From: Spirochaetaceae bacterium | GTDB taxonomy: Bacteria > Spirochaetota > Spirochaetia > Treponematales > Breznakiellaceae | Length of the DNA stretch: 29,432 nt | Assembly (NCBI GenBank): GCA_031257135.1 | Contig: JAIRPH010000075.1 | Coordinates: forward strand, 1-29,432 | Direction of reading: 5' to 3' | In this document: in pieces, positions 14,849-22,604 of the stretch | Position numbering within the stretch: position 1 is the first letter of the stretch | Layout: every line of letters starts with the position of its first letter | Notes under the pieces: model-generated | What the model was told of the DNA's origin: nothing | The model's database searches: none | What the model saw: only the letters and a program-made list of their open reading frames with translations | Program-made: the position numbers and the translations under genes

Positions 14849-17281
14849 ATGATTATACGGAAACTCCGCGCCGGCTGGAAGATGAAAGCCTCAGGCGATA
14901 CGGCATATCTGCCCGCGGCGGTACCCGGATCGGTTTATAACGATCTGCTTGCCAATAAAAAAATGGACGACCCTTTCTGGCGGGATAACGAAGATAAAGC
15001 GTTCGCGCTCATGGAGCGGGATTTCGAGTATAGCACCGTATTCGCGATGCCGGAAGAATTGCTCGGCTGTGACCGGCTGTTATTGCGCTGTGAAGGGCTT
15101 GATACGCTTGCCGATATATACCTCAACGGTAATGTAATCGGTAAAGCCGATAATATGCACCGAATCTGGGAGTACGATATAACGGGGCAGGCGCGTCCGG
15201 GAGACAATGAATTACAGATAGTGTTTCATTCGCCTATCGCTTTTGTCAGGGAAGCCTATCGCGCGGTTAAAACAGAGGGTTCTTCGGAATGTCTCGACGG
15301 GTTTCCGCAGTTAAGGAAGGCTCACTGTATGTTCGGCTGGGACTGGGGTCCCCGTCTGCCTGACGCGGGTATCTGGCGGGATATTGAGCTGATAGGATTT
15401 AATACCGCTCGAATCGACAGCGTGTACATTACCCAAACCCATACGCCGAATACCGTTGATCTGAATATTCAGGTTCATGTTGAAAAGATTTCCGTACACC
15501 GAAAACAACGCTACACGGTTATCATTACCGATCCTAACGGTACGGCTTTGGAATACGCTGGTTCTCCTGAGAAAATTACGATTGAAAATCCTGAATTGTG
15601 GTGGCCCAACGGGTACGGCGCGCAGTCTTTGTACACGGTAAAGATAATCCTTTTGGATAAAGATACCGTACTGGATACGTGGGAACGCCGATACGGATTG
15701 CGTACCATGACGGTGCGTATCGAAAAAGACCAATGGGGAGAAAGTTTCGCTCACGAGGTTAATGGGGTGCGGATTTTCGCTATGGGCGCGGATTATATCC
15801 CGGAAGATAACATTCTAAGCAGAGTTACCCCTGAGCGTACCCGGACATTGCTGAAACATTGTATCGATGCCCATTTCAACGCGATTCGGGTGTGGGGGGG
15901 CGGCTATTATCCGAATGATTTTTTCTTTGATATCTGCGATGAATTAGGACTTATTATCTGGCTTGATTTTATGTTCGCCTGCGCGGTATACGATTTGACC
16001 GGCGATTTCGATAAGAATATCCGGGCGGAACTGGCGGACAACATAAAACGTATCCGCCATCACGCGTCTTTAGGGCTTTGGTGCGGCAATAACGAAATGG
16101 AAATGTTCGTAGATAAAGGCGTTTGGGTAAACGCGCCGAAACAGAAAGCCGATTATATCAAGATGTATGAGTATATATTCCCTGCCATACTCAAAGAGCT
16201 TGATCCGCAGACGTTCTATTGGCCGGCGAGTCCTTCTTCAGGAGGCTGTTTCGATAATCCTAACGATCCTGATCGCGGGGATACGCATTACTGGGATGTA
16301 TGGCACGGCAACAAACCGTTTTCCGATTATCGCAACTACTATTTCCGCTATGTTTCCGAATTCGGCTTTCAGTCTTTTCCCTGTCTTAAAACCGTGGACA
16401 GTTTTACTCTGCCTGAAGATCGGAATGTATTTTCTTATATTATGGAAAAACATCAGCGCAACAACGCCGCCAACGGCAAAATTATGAACTATCTTTATCA
16501 GACGTTTTTGTATCCTAACGATTTCGATACGCTCATCTACGCTTCTCAACTGCTTCAGGCGGAGGCGATAAAATACGGCGTAGAGCATTTCAGACGGCAT
16601 CGGGGACGCTGTATGGGCGCGATATACTGGCAGTTAAACGATATTTGGCCCGCGGCGTCTTGGTCGTCGATTGATTATTACGGCCGTTGGAAAGCTCTGC
16701 ACTATTTCGCGAAGCGTTTTTTTCAGCCGCTGTTAATATCCTGCCATGAAGAAGGCGTTTTAACGCAGAATCCAAACGCTAACGCCCAGCCTCGAACCAT
16801 AAAAAAGAGTTTCCGTTTGGCGGTATCCAACGAAACCATGTCCGAAAAAAACGTTACCGTAACATGGGAGATTCGAGACGCCGCGGCTGAGGTACTGCGT
16901 CAGGAATCGGTTTTTCTTTCTGTTGCCGCGTTATCTTCGGCGTGGCTTGATGCCGTTGAAACGCCGGATATTGCGCTGAACGACGAATATCTGAGCTATC
17001 ATCTTTATGAGGGGCAAACGCTGGTATCCGAGGGAACCGTTATTTTTTCGCTTCCTAAATACTTTCACTATCTTGATCCGAAGCTGAGTTATACCGTTGA
17101 CGGAGACGCTATTACGGTCAAAGCCGCAGGATACGCTAAAAGCGTAGAAATTCTCAATGAGCGTCAGGATATTATCTTGTCGGACAATTACTTTGATATG
17201 AACGCCGGAGAAAAGCGGGTGCGTATTATCTCAGGCGCGGCGGAGGGCATAAAACTTCGTAGCGTATATAACATCAGATAA
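14849..17281 (+). CDS. Beta-mannosidase (glycoside hydrolase family 2)
   Basis: This 810-residue enzyme has the GH2 beta-mannosidase pattern: VPGSVYNDLLANKKMDDPFW near the start, HCMFGWDWGPRLPDAGIWRD, VWGGGYYPNDFFFDICDELG, LWCGNNE with general acid/base E416, and YVSEFGFQSFP with nucleophile E504. It removes terminal beta-mannose from mannooligosaccharides. There is no signal peptide, so it acts in the cytoplasm on imported substrate. It starts 14 bases after the fusion gene with AAGGA upstream, and is followed 42 bases later by adenine deaminase. A run of seven G at 15894-15900 encodes part of VWGGGYY. Length and motifs are those of an intact enzyme. Confidence 0.9.
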   Translation: MIIRKLRAGWKMKASGDTAYLPAAVPGSVYNDLLANKKMDDPFWRDNEDKAFALMERDFEYSTVFAMPEELLGCDRLLLRCEGLDTLADIYLNGNVIGKADNMHRIWEYDITGQARPGDNELQIVFHSPIAFVREAYRAVKTEGSSECLDGFPQLRKAHCMFGWDWGPRLPDAGIWRDIELIGFNTARIDSVYITQTHTPNTVDLNIQVHVEKISVHRKQRYTVIITDPNGTALEYAGSPEKITIENPELWWPNGYGAQSLYTVKIILLDKDTVLDTWERRYGLRTMTVRIEKDQWGESFAHEVNGVRIFAMGADYIPEDNILSRVTPERTRTLLKHCIDAHFNAIRVWGGGYYPNDFFFDICDELGLIIWLDFMFACAVYDLTGDFDKNIRAELADNIKRIRHHASLGLWCGNNEMEMFVDKGVWVNAPKQKADYIKMYEYIFPAILKELDPQTFYWPASPSSGGCFDNPNDPDRGDTHYWDVWHGNKPFSDYRNYYFRYVSEFGFQSFPCLKTVDSFTLPEDRNVFSYIMEKHQRNNAANGKIMNYLYQTFLYPNDFDTLIYASQLLQAEAIKYGVEHFRRHRGRCMGAIYWQLNDIWPAASWSSIDYYGRWKALHYFAKRFFQPLLISCHEEGVLTQNPNANAQPRTIKKSFRLAVSNETMSEKNVTVTWEIRDAAAEVLRQESVFLSVAALSSAWLDAVETPDIALNDEYLSYHLYEGQTLVSEGTVIFSLPKYFHYLDPKLSYTVDGDAITVKAAGYAKSVEILNERQDIILSDNYFDMNAGEKRVRIISGAAEGIKLRSVYNIR

Positions 17282-17323
17282 ACGCGGTTAGGCTTTACGC
17301 CGCTTTATATGACAAGGCAAAAC

Positions 17324-19063
17324 ATGAATAGAACAGCATTAAAACAGGTAATCGATACCGCGGCGGGAAGGATTCCCGCGGACGCGGTTATCCGAAACGG
17401 CGTAATCGCCGACGTGTATACCGGACGCTTTGCGCCGGGAAATGTGGCGATCTCCGGCGGTTTGATAGCCGGAATAGGCGACTACGAAGGAAAAGAAATC
17501 ATCGACGTTCAGGGGCGGTATGTACTGCCCGGATTCATTGACAGTCATATTCATATTGAATCTTCGTTTGTCAGTCCCGAAGAACTGGGACGGCTTTTGG
17601 TTCCCCACGGAGGAACGACGATTATCGCTGATCCCCATGAGATAGTGAATGTGTGCGGCCTTGCCGGACTGAACTATATGATGGTCGCCGCGGAGGGGAC
17701 TGCGCTGGACATCAAGTTTATGCTTCCCTCTTGTGTGCCGGTAAGCGCGTTTGAGCAAAGCGGAGCCGAACTGGACGCTAATGCGTTGGAAGCTCCGATT
17801 CGAGACCCTCGGATTCTGGGGCTTGGGGAGTTTATGAACTATCCTGAAGTAGTGTTAGGAACGGAGGGTATTCTTGACAAGCTCTTGCTGGCGCATACTC
17901 AGGGGAAACTCATTGACGGGCATAGTCCCGGTTTATCCGGGCGCGGGCTTAACGCCTACGCCGCGGCGTCGATACACACTGATCATGAATGTGCTACTGC
18001 GGAGGATATGCGGGAACGGCTTTCCCGCGGGATGTATGCGATGCTTCGGCAAGGCTCGGCGTGTCATGATCTTCGCGCTCTGCTCAAAGGCGTAACGCCT
18101 CAAAACAGCCGACGCTGTGTTTTATGCTCCGACGACCGTCAGCCTAAAACTATTTTTGAACAGGGGCATCTGGAAGAACACCTGCGGATATGTGTTGAAG
18201 AGGGGCTTGATCCTATGACGGCGGTTCAGATGGCGACGCTCAATGGCGCGGAATGTTTCAGGCTTTACGACCGCGGCGGAATAGCTCCGGGATTGCGGGC
18301 GGATGTAACGGTAGTGGATAATCTCAAAGACTTTAGGGTGCGTCAAGTATTTATCAAAGGAATTCTAGCCGCTCAGGACGGGCGGTATCTTCTGCCGGCG
18401 ATCCGGCGGGACGATAGATCGGTTCGAGGCAGTTTTCATGTGAAGGATTTTTCTATAGAAAAACTGCGGCTTCGGCTTTCTGGGAATGAGGCGTATACTA
18501 TCGATCTTCGTCCGGGAAGCGTCGTAACCGGTAAGGGAATTGCGCGGGTTCAGCGGAATTCCGCGGGAGAGTTTCTCTACAACCCGCAACAGGATATCGC
18601 CAAGATTGCGGTTATAGAGCGGCATCGTTGTACCGGCAATGTGGGGCTTGGACTCATCCGAGGCTATGGAATACAACGGGGGGCGATTGCCCTTTCAATA
18701 GCCCATGATTCTCACAACATCATCGCCGTAGGCGTATCAGACGCGGATATAACCTTCGCGGTAGAAACACTGCTTGATCGCGGAGGAGGCGCGGTATTAG
18801 CGAAGGACGGCGCGGTACTGGAACAGATGTCTCTGCCTTTGGGCGGGCTTATGAGCGATCAGACCGGCGAGTGGGTTGACGCAAAGCTGAGTTCTATTCA
18901 CGAAGTTGCCTATCGCGTTTTGGGGGTTAATCCGCAGGTAGAGCCTTTGATGACGCTGTGCTTCATGGCGTTGCCGGTCATTCCAGAGCTGAAAATAACC
19001 GATAAAGGCTTATTTGATGTACAGAAGTTCCAGTTCATTCCAGTTTCAGCGCAGGAACGCTGA
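17324..19063 (+). CDS. ade: Adenine deaminase
   Basis: This protein of about 579 residues is of the amidohydrolase-superfamily adenine deaminase type, converting adenine to hypoxanthine and ammonia in purine salvage. Seen in the sequence: VLPGFIDSHIHIESSFVSP with metal-binding HIH (H75, H77), ADPHEIVNVCG, the GEFMNYP segment, DGHSPGLSG, HTDHECAT, and the C-terminal GGGAVLAKDG and MSLPLGGLMSD blocks typical of Ade. I prefer the ATG at 17324 because AAGG at 17314-17317 is six bases away; an in-frame ATG at 17309 lacks a ribosome site and would add five residues. It is probably the last gene of the operon starting at 7072. It is metabolically unrelated to the mannosidase unless the operon serves general scavenging of nucleosides and glycans. 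Confidence 0.9.
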   Translation: MNRTALKQVIDTAAGRIPADAVIRNGVIADVYTGRFAPGNVAISGGLIAGIGDYEGKEIIDVQGRYVLPGFIDSHIHIESSFVSPEELGRLLVPHGGTTIIADPHEIVNVCGLAGLNYMMVAAEGTALDIKFMLPSCVPVSAFEQSGAELDANALEAPIRDPRILGLGEFMNYPEVVLGTEGILDKLLLAHTQGKLIDGHSPGLSGRGLNAYAAASIHTDHECATAEDMRERLSRGMYAMLRQGSACHDLRALLKGVTPQNSRRCVLCSDDRQPKTIFEQGHLEEHLRICVEEGLDPMTAVQMATLNGAECFRLYDRGGIAPGLRADVTVVDNLKDFRVRQVFIKGILAAQDGRYLLPAIRRDDRSVRGSFHVKDFSIEKLRLRLSGNEAYTIDLRPGSVVTGKGIARVQRNSAGEFLYNPQQDIAKIAVIERHRCTGNVGLGLIRGYGIQRGAIALSIAHDSHNIIAVGVSDADITFAVETLLDRGGGAVLAKDGAVLEQMSLPLGGLMSDQTGEWVDAKLSSIHEVAYRVLGVNPQVEPLMTLCFMALPVIPELKITDKGLFDVQKFQFIPVSAQER

Positions 19064-19099
19064 GACGCTTTACGAGAACGCTACTTGAGTAAATAAAAT

Positions 19100-19453
19100 C
19101 TAATTATCCCCGGGCGCGGGCGGATTGCCGGGGGTCATGGCGCGCTGAGTTTCGAGGAGCTGTTTTATCATAGTTAGGACGAATTTTTTATTTTCCGGGT
19201 AGAGTTCCCGGTAGGTATCGAGCAATTCCTGCGCGCCTACGGCTTTTTCGGGGATGAACATATCGCCTTCGCCTGTTCTGAGCCATCGCTCGCTGACTCC
19301 GAAAGCCACGCACATAAGACGGATATTCTGTTCGGTGAGCGCGCACCTTCCTTGTTCAAGCATTGAGATTGCGTTTCCTTTCAACTGTATTTTTTCGGCG
19401 AAATCTTTTTGGGTCAGTCCAAGGTATTTTCGGAGCCGTCTTATTCTGTCCAT
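19100..19453 (-). CDS. XRE-family helix-turn-helix repressor
   Basis: This 117-residue regulator has an N-terminal Cro/CI-type helix-turn-helix, MDRIRRLRKYLGLTQKDFAE then IQLKGNAISMLEQGRCALTE (residues 1-45), followed by FGVSERWLRTGEGDMF, a phrase common in phage-type repressors. The tail (ELLDTYRELYPENKKFVLTM) resembles the small protein encoded at 19591-19791. No Shine-Dalgarno precedes the ATG. A TATACT lies on the minus strand (plus 19463-19468), nine bases before the start, which would give an almost leaderless mRNA as in some phage repressors. It diverges from the small membrane-peptide frame and probably controls it. Confidence 0.85.
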   Translation of the reverse strand: MDRIRRLRKYLGLTQKDFAEKIQLKGNAISMLEQGRCALTEQNIRLMCVAFGVSERWLRTGEGDMFIPEKAVGAQELLDTYRELYPENKKFVLTMIKQLLETQRAMTPGNPPAPGDN

Positions 19454-19490
19454 ATATAAAAAAGTATAGAGAAAAAAGAGGGAAAAAGGT

Positions 19491-19601
19491 ATGGGAAAAG
19501 CGAAAAGTATGGCGAAAAACCTGTTGACTATTACAATAATTGTTATTATAATTTCAATAGTTGTGATTTATATGCAAAAAGGAATAAACAATGGAAAATG
19601 A
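19491..19601 (+). CDS. Small single-span membrane peptide (36 residues)
   Basis: A short frame starts with ATG at 19491, preceded by GAGGG at 19478-19482 (8-base spacing). It encodes MGKAKSMAKN, then a strongly hydrophobic run of Ile, Val and Leu (residues 11-27), and a polar end QKGINNGK. The basic head and single helix predict a peptide inserted in the inner membrane. Its stop codon overlaps the start of the 66-residue gene by 11 bases, which suggests translational coupling. It lies divergently next to an XRE repressor, like some membrane toxin or phage lysis-control peptides. That role is inference only. A competing view is that this AT-rich segment is mainly a promoter, with the frame arising by chance. 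Confidence 0.5.
   Translation: MGKAKSMAKNLLTITIIVIIISIVVIYMQKGINNGK
19524..19552 (+). promoter_or_regulatory. Strong sigma-70-like promoter with an operator-like palindrome
   Basis: TTGACT at 19524-19529 and TATAAT at 19547-19552 have a 17-base spacer. Between them is ACAAT-A-ATTGT (19533-19543), and ACTATT (19527-19532) and AATAGT (19556-19561) form an outer inverted repeat. This is a typical place for an XRE repressor to bind. Transcription would begin near 19559 and serve the gene at 19591. The same bases also encode the hydrophobic part of the small membrane peptide, so one of the two readings may be fortuitous. Confidence 0.5.
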
Positions 19602-19791
19602 TGAACTTGAACTGATGGAAGCGTTTCAGAAACTATTGCCTGAAAATCGACTCTACGCGTTGGCGTATATCCGGGCGGTGCGTATTTTTCAGAAAGAGAG
19701 TCAAAACGCCTGCTGTGAGCAGTTAGGAGCTATTCCTTCAGCGGCTGAATGGTATGGTCCGCATAATGTAGCGCATCAAAAGCGTCAATAA
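19591..19791 (+). CDS. Small protein resembling the C-terminal tail of the adjacent XRE repressor, without an HTH
   Basis: This 66-residue product has AAAAGGA seven bases upstream of its ATG. Its segment ELMEAFQKLLPENRLYALAY aligns without gaps to ELLDTYRELYPENKKFVLTM in the repressor encoded at 19100-19453: identical at E, L, L, PEN and L, with conservative changes at D/E, Y/F, K/R and F/Y. It therefore looks like a free-standing copy of the repressor's tail domain. A protein of this type could bind the repressor and relieve or change its action; this is inference. Its last 62 bases overlap, on the opposite strand, the end of the second XRE gene. Confidence 0.6.
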   Translation: MENDELELMEAFQKLLPENRLYALAYIRAVRIFQKESQNACCEQLGAIPSAAEWYGPHNVAHQKRQ

Positions 19792-20110
19792 TGCAGGTCC
19801 GTACCGAGGTCATAAAATGAGCCGTAATTTCTTCTTTAACGCTGTACGGAAGGTCCATAAGGAAATCCTGAGCGGTATGTTTTTCCGGGGCAGTTTGGTC
19901 ACGCTCTTCCATAAAAAGCTGATACGAGGGGACCCGCAGAGCCGCCGCGATGTCTTCGATTTTCTCAAACGACGGAATCCGCCGGCCTATCTCGATTTCC
20001 CCGATATAGTTTCCGCTGGTATCGCACAGTTGAGCCAAGCGCATCTGAGACAGTCCGCGCAGTTTTCTAAACTTTTTGAGATTGCTGATAAAAATGTACT
20101 GTAATTTCAT
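19730..20110 (-). CDS. XRE-family helix-turn-helix regulator (second)
   Basis: This 126-residue protein runs from the ATG at 20110. The HTH spans about residues 8-62 (NLKKFRKLRGLSQMRLAQLC, GNYIGEIEIGRR, PSFEKIEDIAAALRVPSYQLF). The tail (TAQDFLMDLPYSVKEEITAHFM) differs from that of the first repressor. A longer reading would need a TTG start at 20140; ATG is preferred although its upstream CTTGGG is a poor ribosome site. The DNA upstream carries evenly spaced palindromes of the form GTCT-N3-AGAC, probable autoregulatory operators that could also control the lipoprotein gene at 20316. The 3' end overlaps the 66-residue gene on the other strand. Confidence 0.85.
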   Translation of the reverse strand: MKLQYIFISNLKKFRKLRGLSQMRLAQLCDTSGNYIGEIEIGRRIPSFEKIEDIAAALRVPSYQLFMEERDQTAPEKHTAQDFLMDLPYSVKEEITAHFMTSVRTCIIDAFDALHYADHTIQPLKE

Positions 20111-20115
20111 CCCAA

Positions 20116-20197
20116 GTCTACTAGACAATAAATTTTTCAAATTTGACTACGGACATATAGACAAAAATTATTTATAGTTATATATTGTCTTATAGAC
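20116..20197. promoter_or_regulatory. Operator-like cluster: GTCT-N3-AGAC palindromes about 36 bp apart
   Basis: GTCT-ACT-AGAC is at 20116-20126 and GTCT-TAT-AGAC at 20187-20197. A degenerate copy with one intact half, GACA-TAT-AGAC, is at 20152-20162. Start-to-start distances are 36 and 35 bp. The cluster lies directly upstream of the second XRE gene in AT-rich DNA and reads toward the lipoprotein gene on the other side, as expected of repressor operators. No single promoter stands out in this region. Confidence 0.5.
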
Positions 20198-20315
20198 TTG
20201 AAAATATTTCGTTTTATGAACGGCATATTTTATATCGCCTGCGGGCGTTAAACAGGGGGGTATATTTTTTAATACTGCTGGTCCACTCCGGATCGGCGTA
20301 ATAAAAGGAGAAAAT

Positions 20316-20681
20316 ATGGCAAAGAAAAAAGGCTATTGGCTATTGGCTATTGGCGTATTAGCGATAGGATTATCCGTTGCCGGATGCGACAATAGCGACG
20401 ATAGCGGCAATAACGATACCAGCGGTCCGCTGGACGGCACATGGAAAAACGGTTCCGTTACCGTCAAATGTTCCGGTTACAACTGGGAAGAACTGACCGG
20501 AGAGACTAAGGAGAAAGGCAGTTTCACGAAAAGCGGTAATGAGCTGACCTTTACCATAAAACAACAATATAAGAACGGCAGTTGGAACGATATGCCGCCA
20601 GAGATGACTTTTGCGGGAACCTTATCGGCTGACGGTAACACAATTAGCTCATTGAACTGGGGAACGTTGACCAAAGAGTAA
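20316..20681 (+). CDS. Small lipoprotein of unknown function
   Basis: This 121-residue protein has AAAAGGAG upstream of its ATG. The signal peptide MAKKKGYWLLAIGVLAIGLS ends at a lipobox VAGC (Cys24). The mature protein has a short Asp/Asn/Ser linker, then PLDGTWKNGSVTVKCSG, TKEKGSFTKSGNELTFTIKQ and FAGTLSADGNTISSLNW, which suggests a small beta-barrel domain of the kind seen in many spirochaetal lipoproteins that begin with a GTW phrase. Its role is unknown; it is likely anchored in the outer or inner membrane, facing the periplasm or outside. The upstream leader of about 110 bases contains a small CGCC-TGCG-GGCG hairpin. The signal peptide is partly encoded by a 7-bp tandem repeat. Confidence 0.8.
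   Translation: MAKKKGYWLLAIGVLAIGLSVAGCDNSDDSGNNDTSGPLDGTWKNGSVTVKCSGYNWEELTGETKEKGSFTKSGNELTFTIKQQYKNGSWNDMPPEMTFAGTLSADGNTISSLNWGTLTKE
20331..20354 (+). repeat. Heptanucleotide tandem repeat (GGCTATT)x3 plus GGC inside a signal peptide
   Basis: Three exact copies of GGCTATT (20331-20351) followed by GGC encode GYWLLAIG in the lipoprotein signal peptide. Because seven is not a multiple of three, gain or loss of a unit shifts the frame. The repeat itself has no stop in any frame and always encodes a rotation of GYWLLAI. Confidence 0.85.
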
Positions 20682-20708
20682 ACCCGTCCGCGTTGGCGGC
20701 TTGCAAGA

Positions 20709-20833
20709 GGCGGGCAGTTGGTCCAGAAGACTACCCGCCGGTACATTAGGCTTAATCCGGCTCAGGTCCGAGCCGGTTAAGAAAAGGGCGCGAATCGCCC
20801 GTATATAGAAAAGCGTTATTCCCGGTAAGGGAA
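20709..20833 (+). other. Structured intergenic region with four hairpins (copy A of a duplicated element)
   Basis: Perfect arms are visible: GGCGGG/CCCGCC (20709-20739), CCGGCTC-AGGTCC-GAGCCGG extended by CTTAA/TTAAG (20751-20781), GGGCG-CGAAT-CGCCC (20786-20800) and TTCCC-GGTAA-GGGAA (20819-20833). The last ends six bases before the AGGAGG of the next gene. The 49 bases at 20714-20762 match 24517-24565 at about 37 of 49 positions. No T-run follows any stem, so these are not simple intrinsic terminators. The region could be an RNA leader, a processing site or a repeated element. Confidence 0.65.
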
Positions 20834-20849
20834 ATATTAGGAGGTAATG

Positions 20850-22592
20850 ATGAAAACCATTACTAAATTGATAGGGAGTCCTATCATCGGCTTATCTACA
20901 GTCTTTGCGACTCTGATATGTATTTTTAGCGGTTGTTCCGATAGCGGCGACCACCCCACCGTTACCGAAGTGGTCGTAACCCCCGAGACGGTAGTTGTGG
21001 GAAAAGGACAGATTCAGGATTTTTCCGCTGAGGTAAAGGGAGAATACGACCCTCCGCAGAAGGTGATCTGGTCGGTGAAAGGCGCGTACGATGAGAACAC
21101 CAAGTTCGGAGCCGACGGCATAGCATCCAGACTGACCGTAGGCTCCCAGGAACGCCCCGGACAGCTCACGATTGTGGCAACCAGCGATTACGACCGCCTA
21201 AAAAGCAAGGACGCAACCATTACGATCAGCGAGCAAGCGGCCTTACCCACAATCTTTGGACCGTCCGACATTATCGGGATCGGAAAGGTTGGAGAGCTAT
21301 TGACCGCGAAGATCGTCGATACTGAAATAGACGACAAATTCAGCGAAAACGGAACATGGACGTACCAGTGGAAGTGGGGCGATGAGGCAGACAAGGTATA
21401 TACCATTATTCCCGGAGAAGTCGGCGAAACGTATACTCCAACCGGCGCGGACGTAGGTAAGTACCTTACCGTCACCATAATCCGCGCAGGAGATACGGGA
21501 GGCAAAACCAGCCCGGCAATCGGAAAAATACTAAAGGCAGACGATCCTGTACCTGCCGATGGAAACATAACCGAACCTACCGGTGAAAAAGCCTTTAAAG
21601 GCAAGAGCATCCGGCTTGCCCACACGGTTAATTCCGCTACCTCCGGTATCCCCGCGGCGGAACAGGGCGTATTCGATTGGAAGATTACCTCCAGCCATAG
21701 CGCCGGAACCAGCATCGCTGAAGACGGAACCCTCACCGTGGCGGCTGACGAAACCGAAAACACCTTGGGTATAGTGGCGACCAGCACAGCAGACCATAGC
21801 AAGATAGTCGAGGGAAAGATTGACCTTTATGTCAAGGTCAGCTTTAAGAGCGACGGGGCGGATGATATAATACAGGGTACTCTGGAGATCAAATCGGGTG
21901 ATCCAATTCCCTCAACGGTTGATGACGAGGGAGTCAATGTGAGGGAGCATTACGACTTTGACGGCTGGTACTACAATGAAACCCCGAGACTTATAAAGTG
22001 GGTCTCTACCAATACCTTTGGGAAAGACACTACGCTTTACGCAGGCTGGACGCCGACACAGTACACCATTACCTATAATATGAACGGTGGAGTCCAAATA
22101 ACTCAAAAAAAATACACCATTGAGGACCAAGCGTTTGATCTGCCTACTAATGTTACTCCTACTAACGGGCGCGATATCTTCGACGGCTGGTATACTGACA
22201 ACGGCACCTTCCGCAACAGGGTAACGCGAATCGAAACAGGCAGTCACGGTGATATGCTCGTCTTCGCCAAGTGGATTCCCCGTACCCTAACTAATATTGT
22301 ATCTACCTACTACTGGGTCAACGAGCAGGGCGATATTAGTTTTACCAACGGGTTGGCGCAAGGAACGATCTCTAGGACGTCCGGCAATACCTTAACTATC
22401 ACGGCACAAGATACTGGCTACACCGGACAGAAATGGTACGTCAACGGAATAGAAGACGTCTCCAAGAGGAACGCCTCTTCGTTCGCCTTTAGCGGCTTAG
22501 GGAAAGCAATAGGCACGTACGTTGTCGGTCTCCAAGTGTCCAAAGACGCCGCGTATTACTACGCTGAATTCAAGGTAGAAGTTACCAACTAA
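20850..22592 (+). CDS. Large lipoprotein with Big2-like domains and InlB B-repeats
   Basis: This protein of about 580 residues has the signal peptide lipobox IFSGC (Cys29). After it come a Big2-like domain (VVVTPETVVVGKGQIQDFSA), an Ig-like part ending YTPTGADVGKYLTVTI, a second Big2-like unit (about 235-330), and two InlB B-repeats with the typical FDGWY and YAGW/FAKW phrases (about 335-470). A C-terminal domain contains LTITAQDTGYTGQKWYVNG. Such domains occur in surface adhesins and lipoproteins, so exposure to host or microbial surfaces is likely but inferred. I chose the ATG at 20850, five bases from AGGAGG (20839-20844); an ATG three bases earlier is too close. It is followed after 12 bases by another lipoprotein gene in the same transcript. 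Confidence 0.8.
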   Translation: MKTITKLIGSPIIGLSTVFATLICIFSGCSDSGDHPTVTEVVVTPETVVVGKGQIQDFSAEVKGEYDPPQKVIWSVKGAYDENTKFGADGIASRLTVGSQERPGQLTIVATSDYDRLKSKDATITISEQAALPTIFGPSDIIGIGKVGELLTAKIVDTEIDDKFSENGTWTYQWKWGDEADKVYTIIPGEVGETYTPTGADVGKYLTVTIIRAGDTGGKTSPAIGKILKADDPVPADGNITEPTGEKAFKGKSIRLAHTVNSATSGIPAAEQGVFDWKITSSHSAGTSIAEDGTLTVAADETENTLGIVATSTADHSKIVEGKIDLYVKVSFKSDGADDIIQGTLEIKSGDPIPSTVDDEGVNVREHYDFDGWYYNETPRLIKWVSTNTFGKDTTLYAGWTPTQYTITYNMNGGVQITQKKYTIEDQAFDLPTNVTPTNGRDIFDGWYTDNGTFRNRVTRIETGSHGDMLVFAKWIPRTLTNIVSTYYWVNEQGDISFTNGLAQGTISRTSGNTLTITAQDTGYTGQKWYVNGIEDVSKRNASSFAFSGLGKAIGTYVVGLQVSKDAAYYYAEFKVEVTN

Positions 22593-22604
22593 GGAGGAGA
22601 AATT

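Noticed and set aside
20111..20140. TTG start for the second XRE gene at 20140
   Set aside because: It would add ten residues before the normal HTH region and place the first operator palindrome inside the coding region; an ATG is available at 20110.
20700..20781. Integron attC site
   Set aside because: The inverted repeats lack recognisable RYYYAAC and GTTRRRY core sites at their ends and no integrase gene is in the window.
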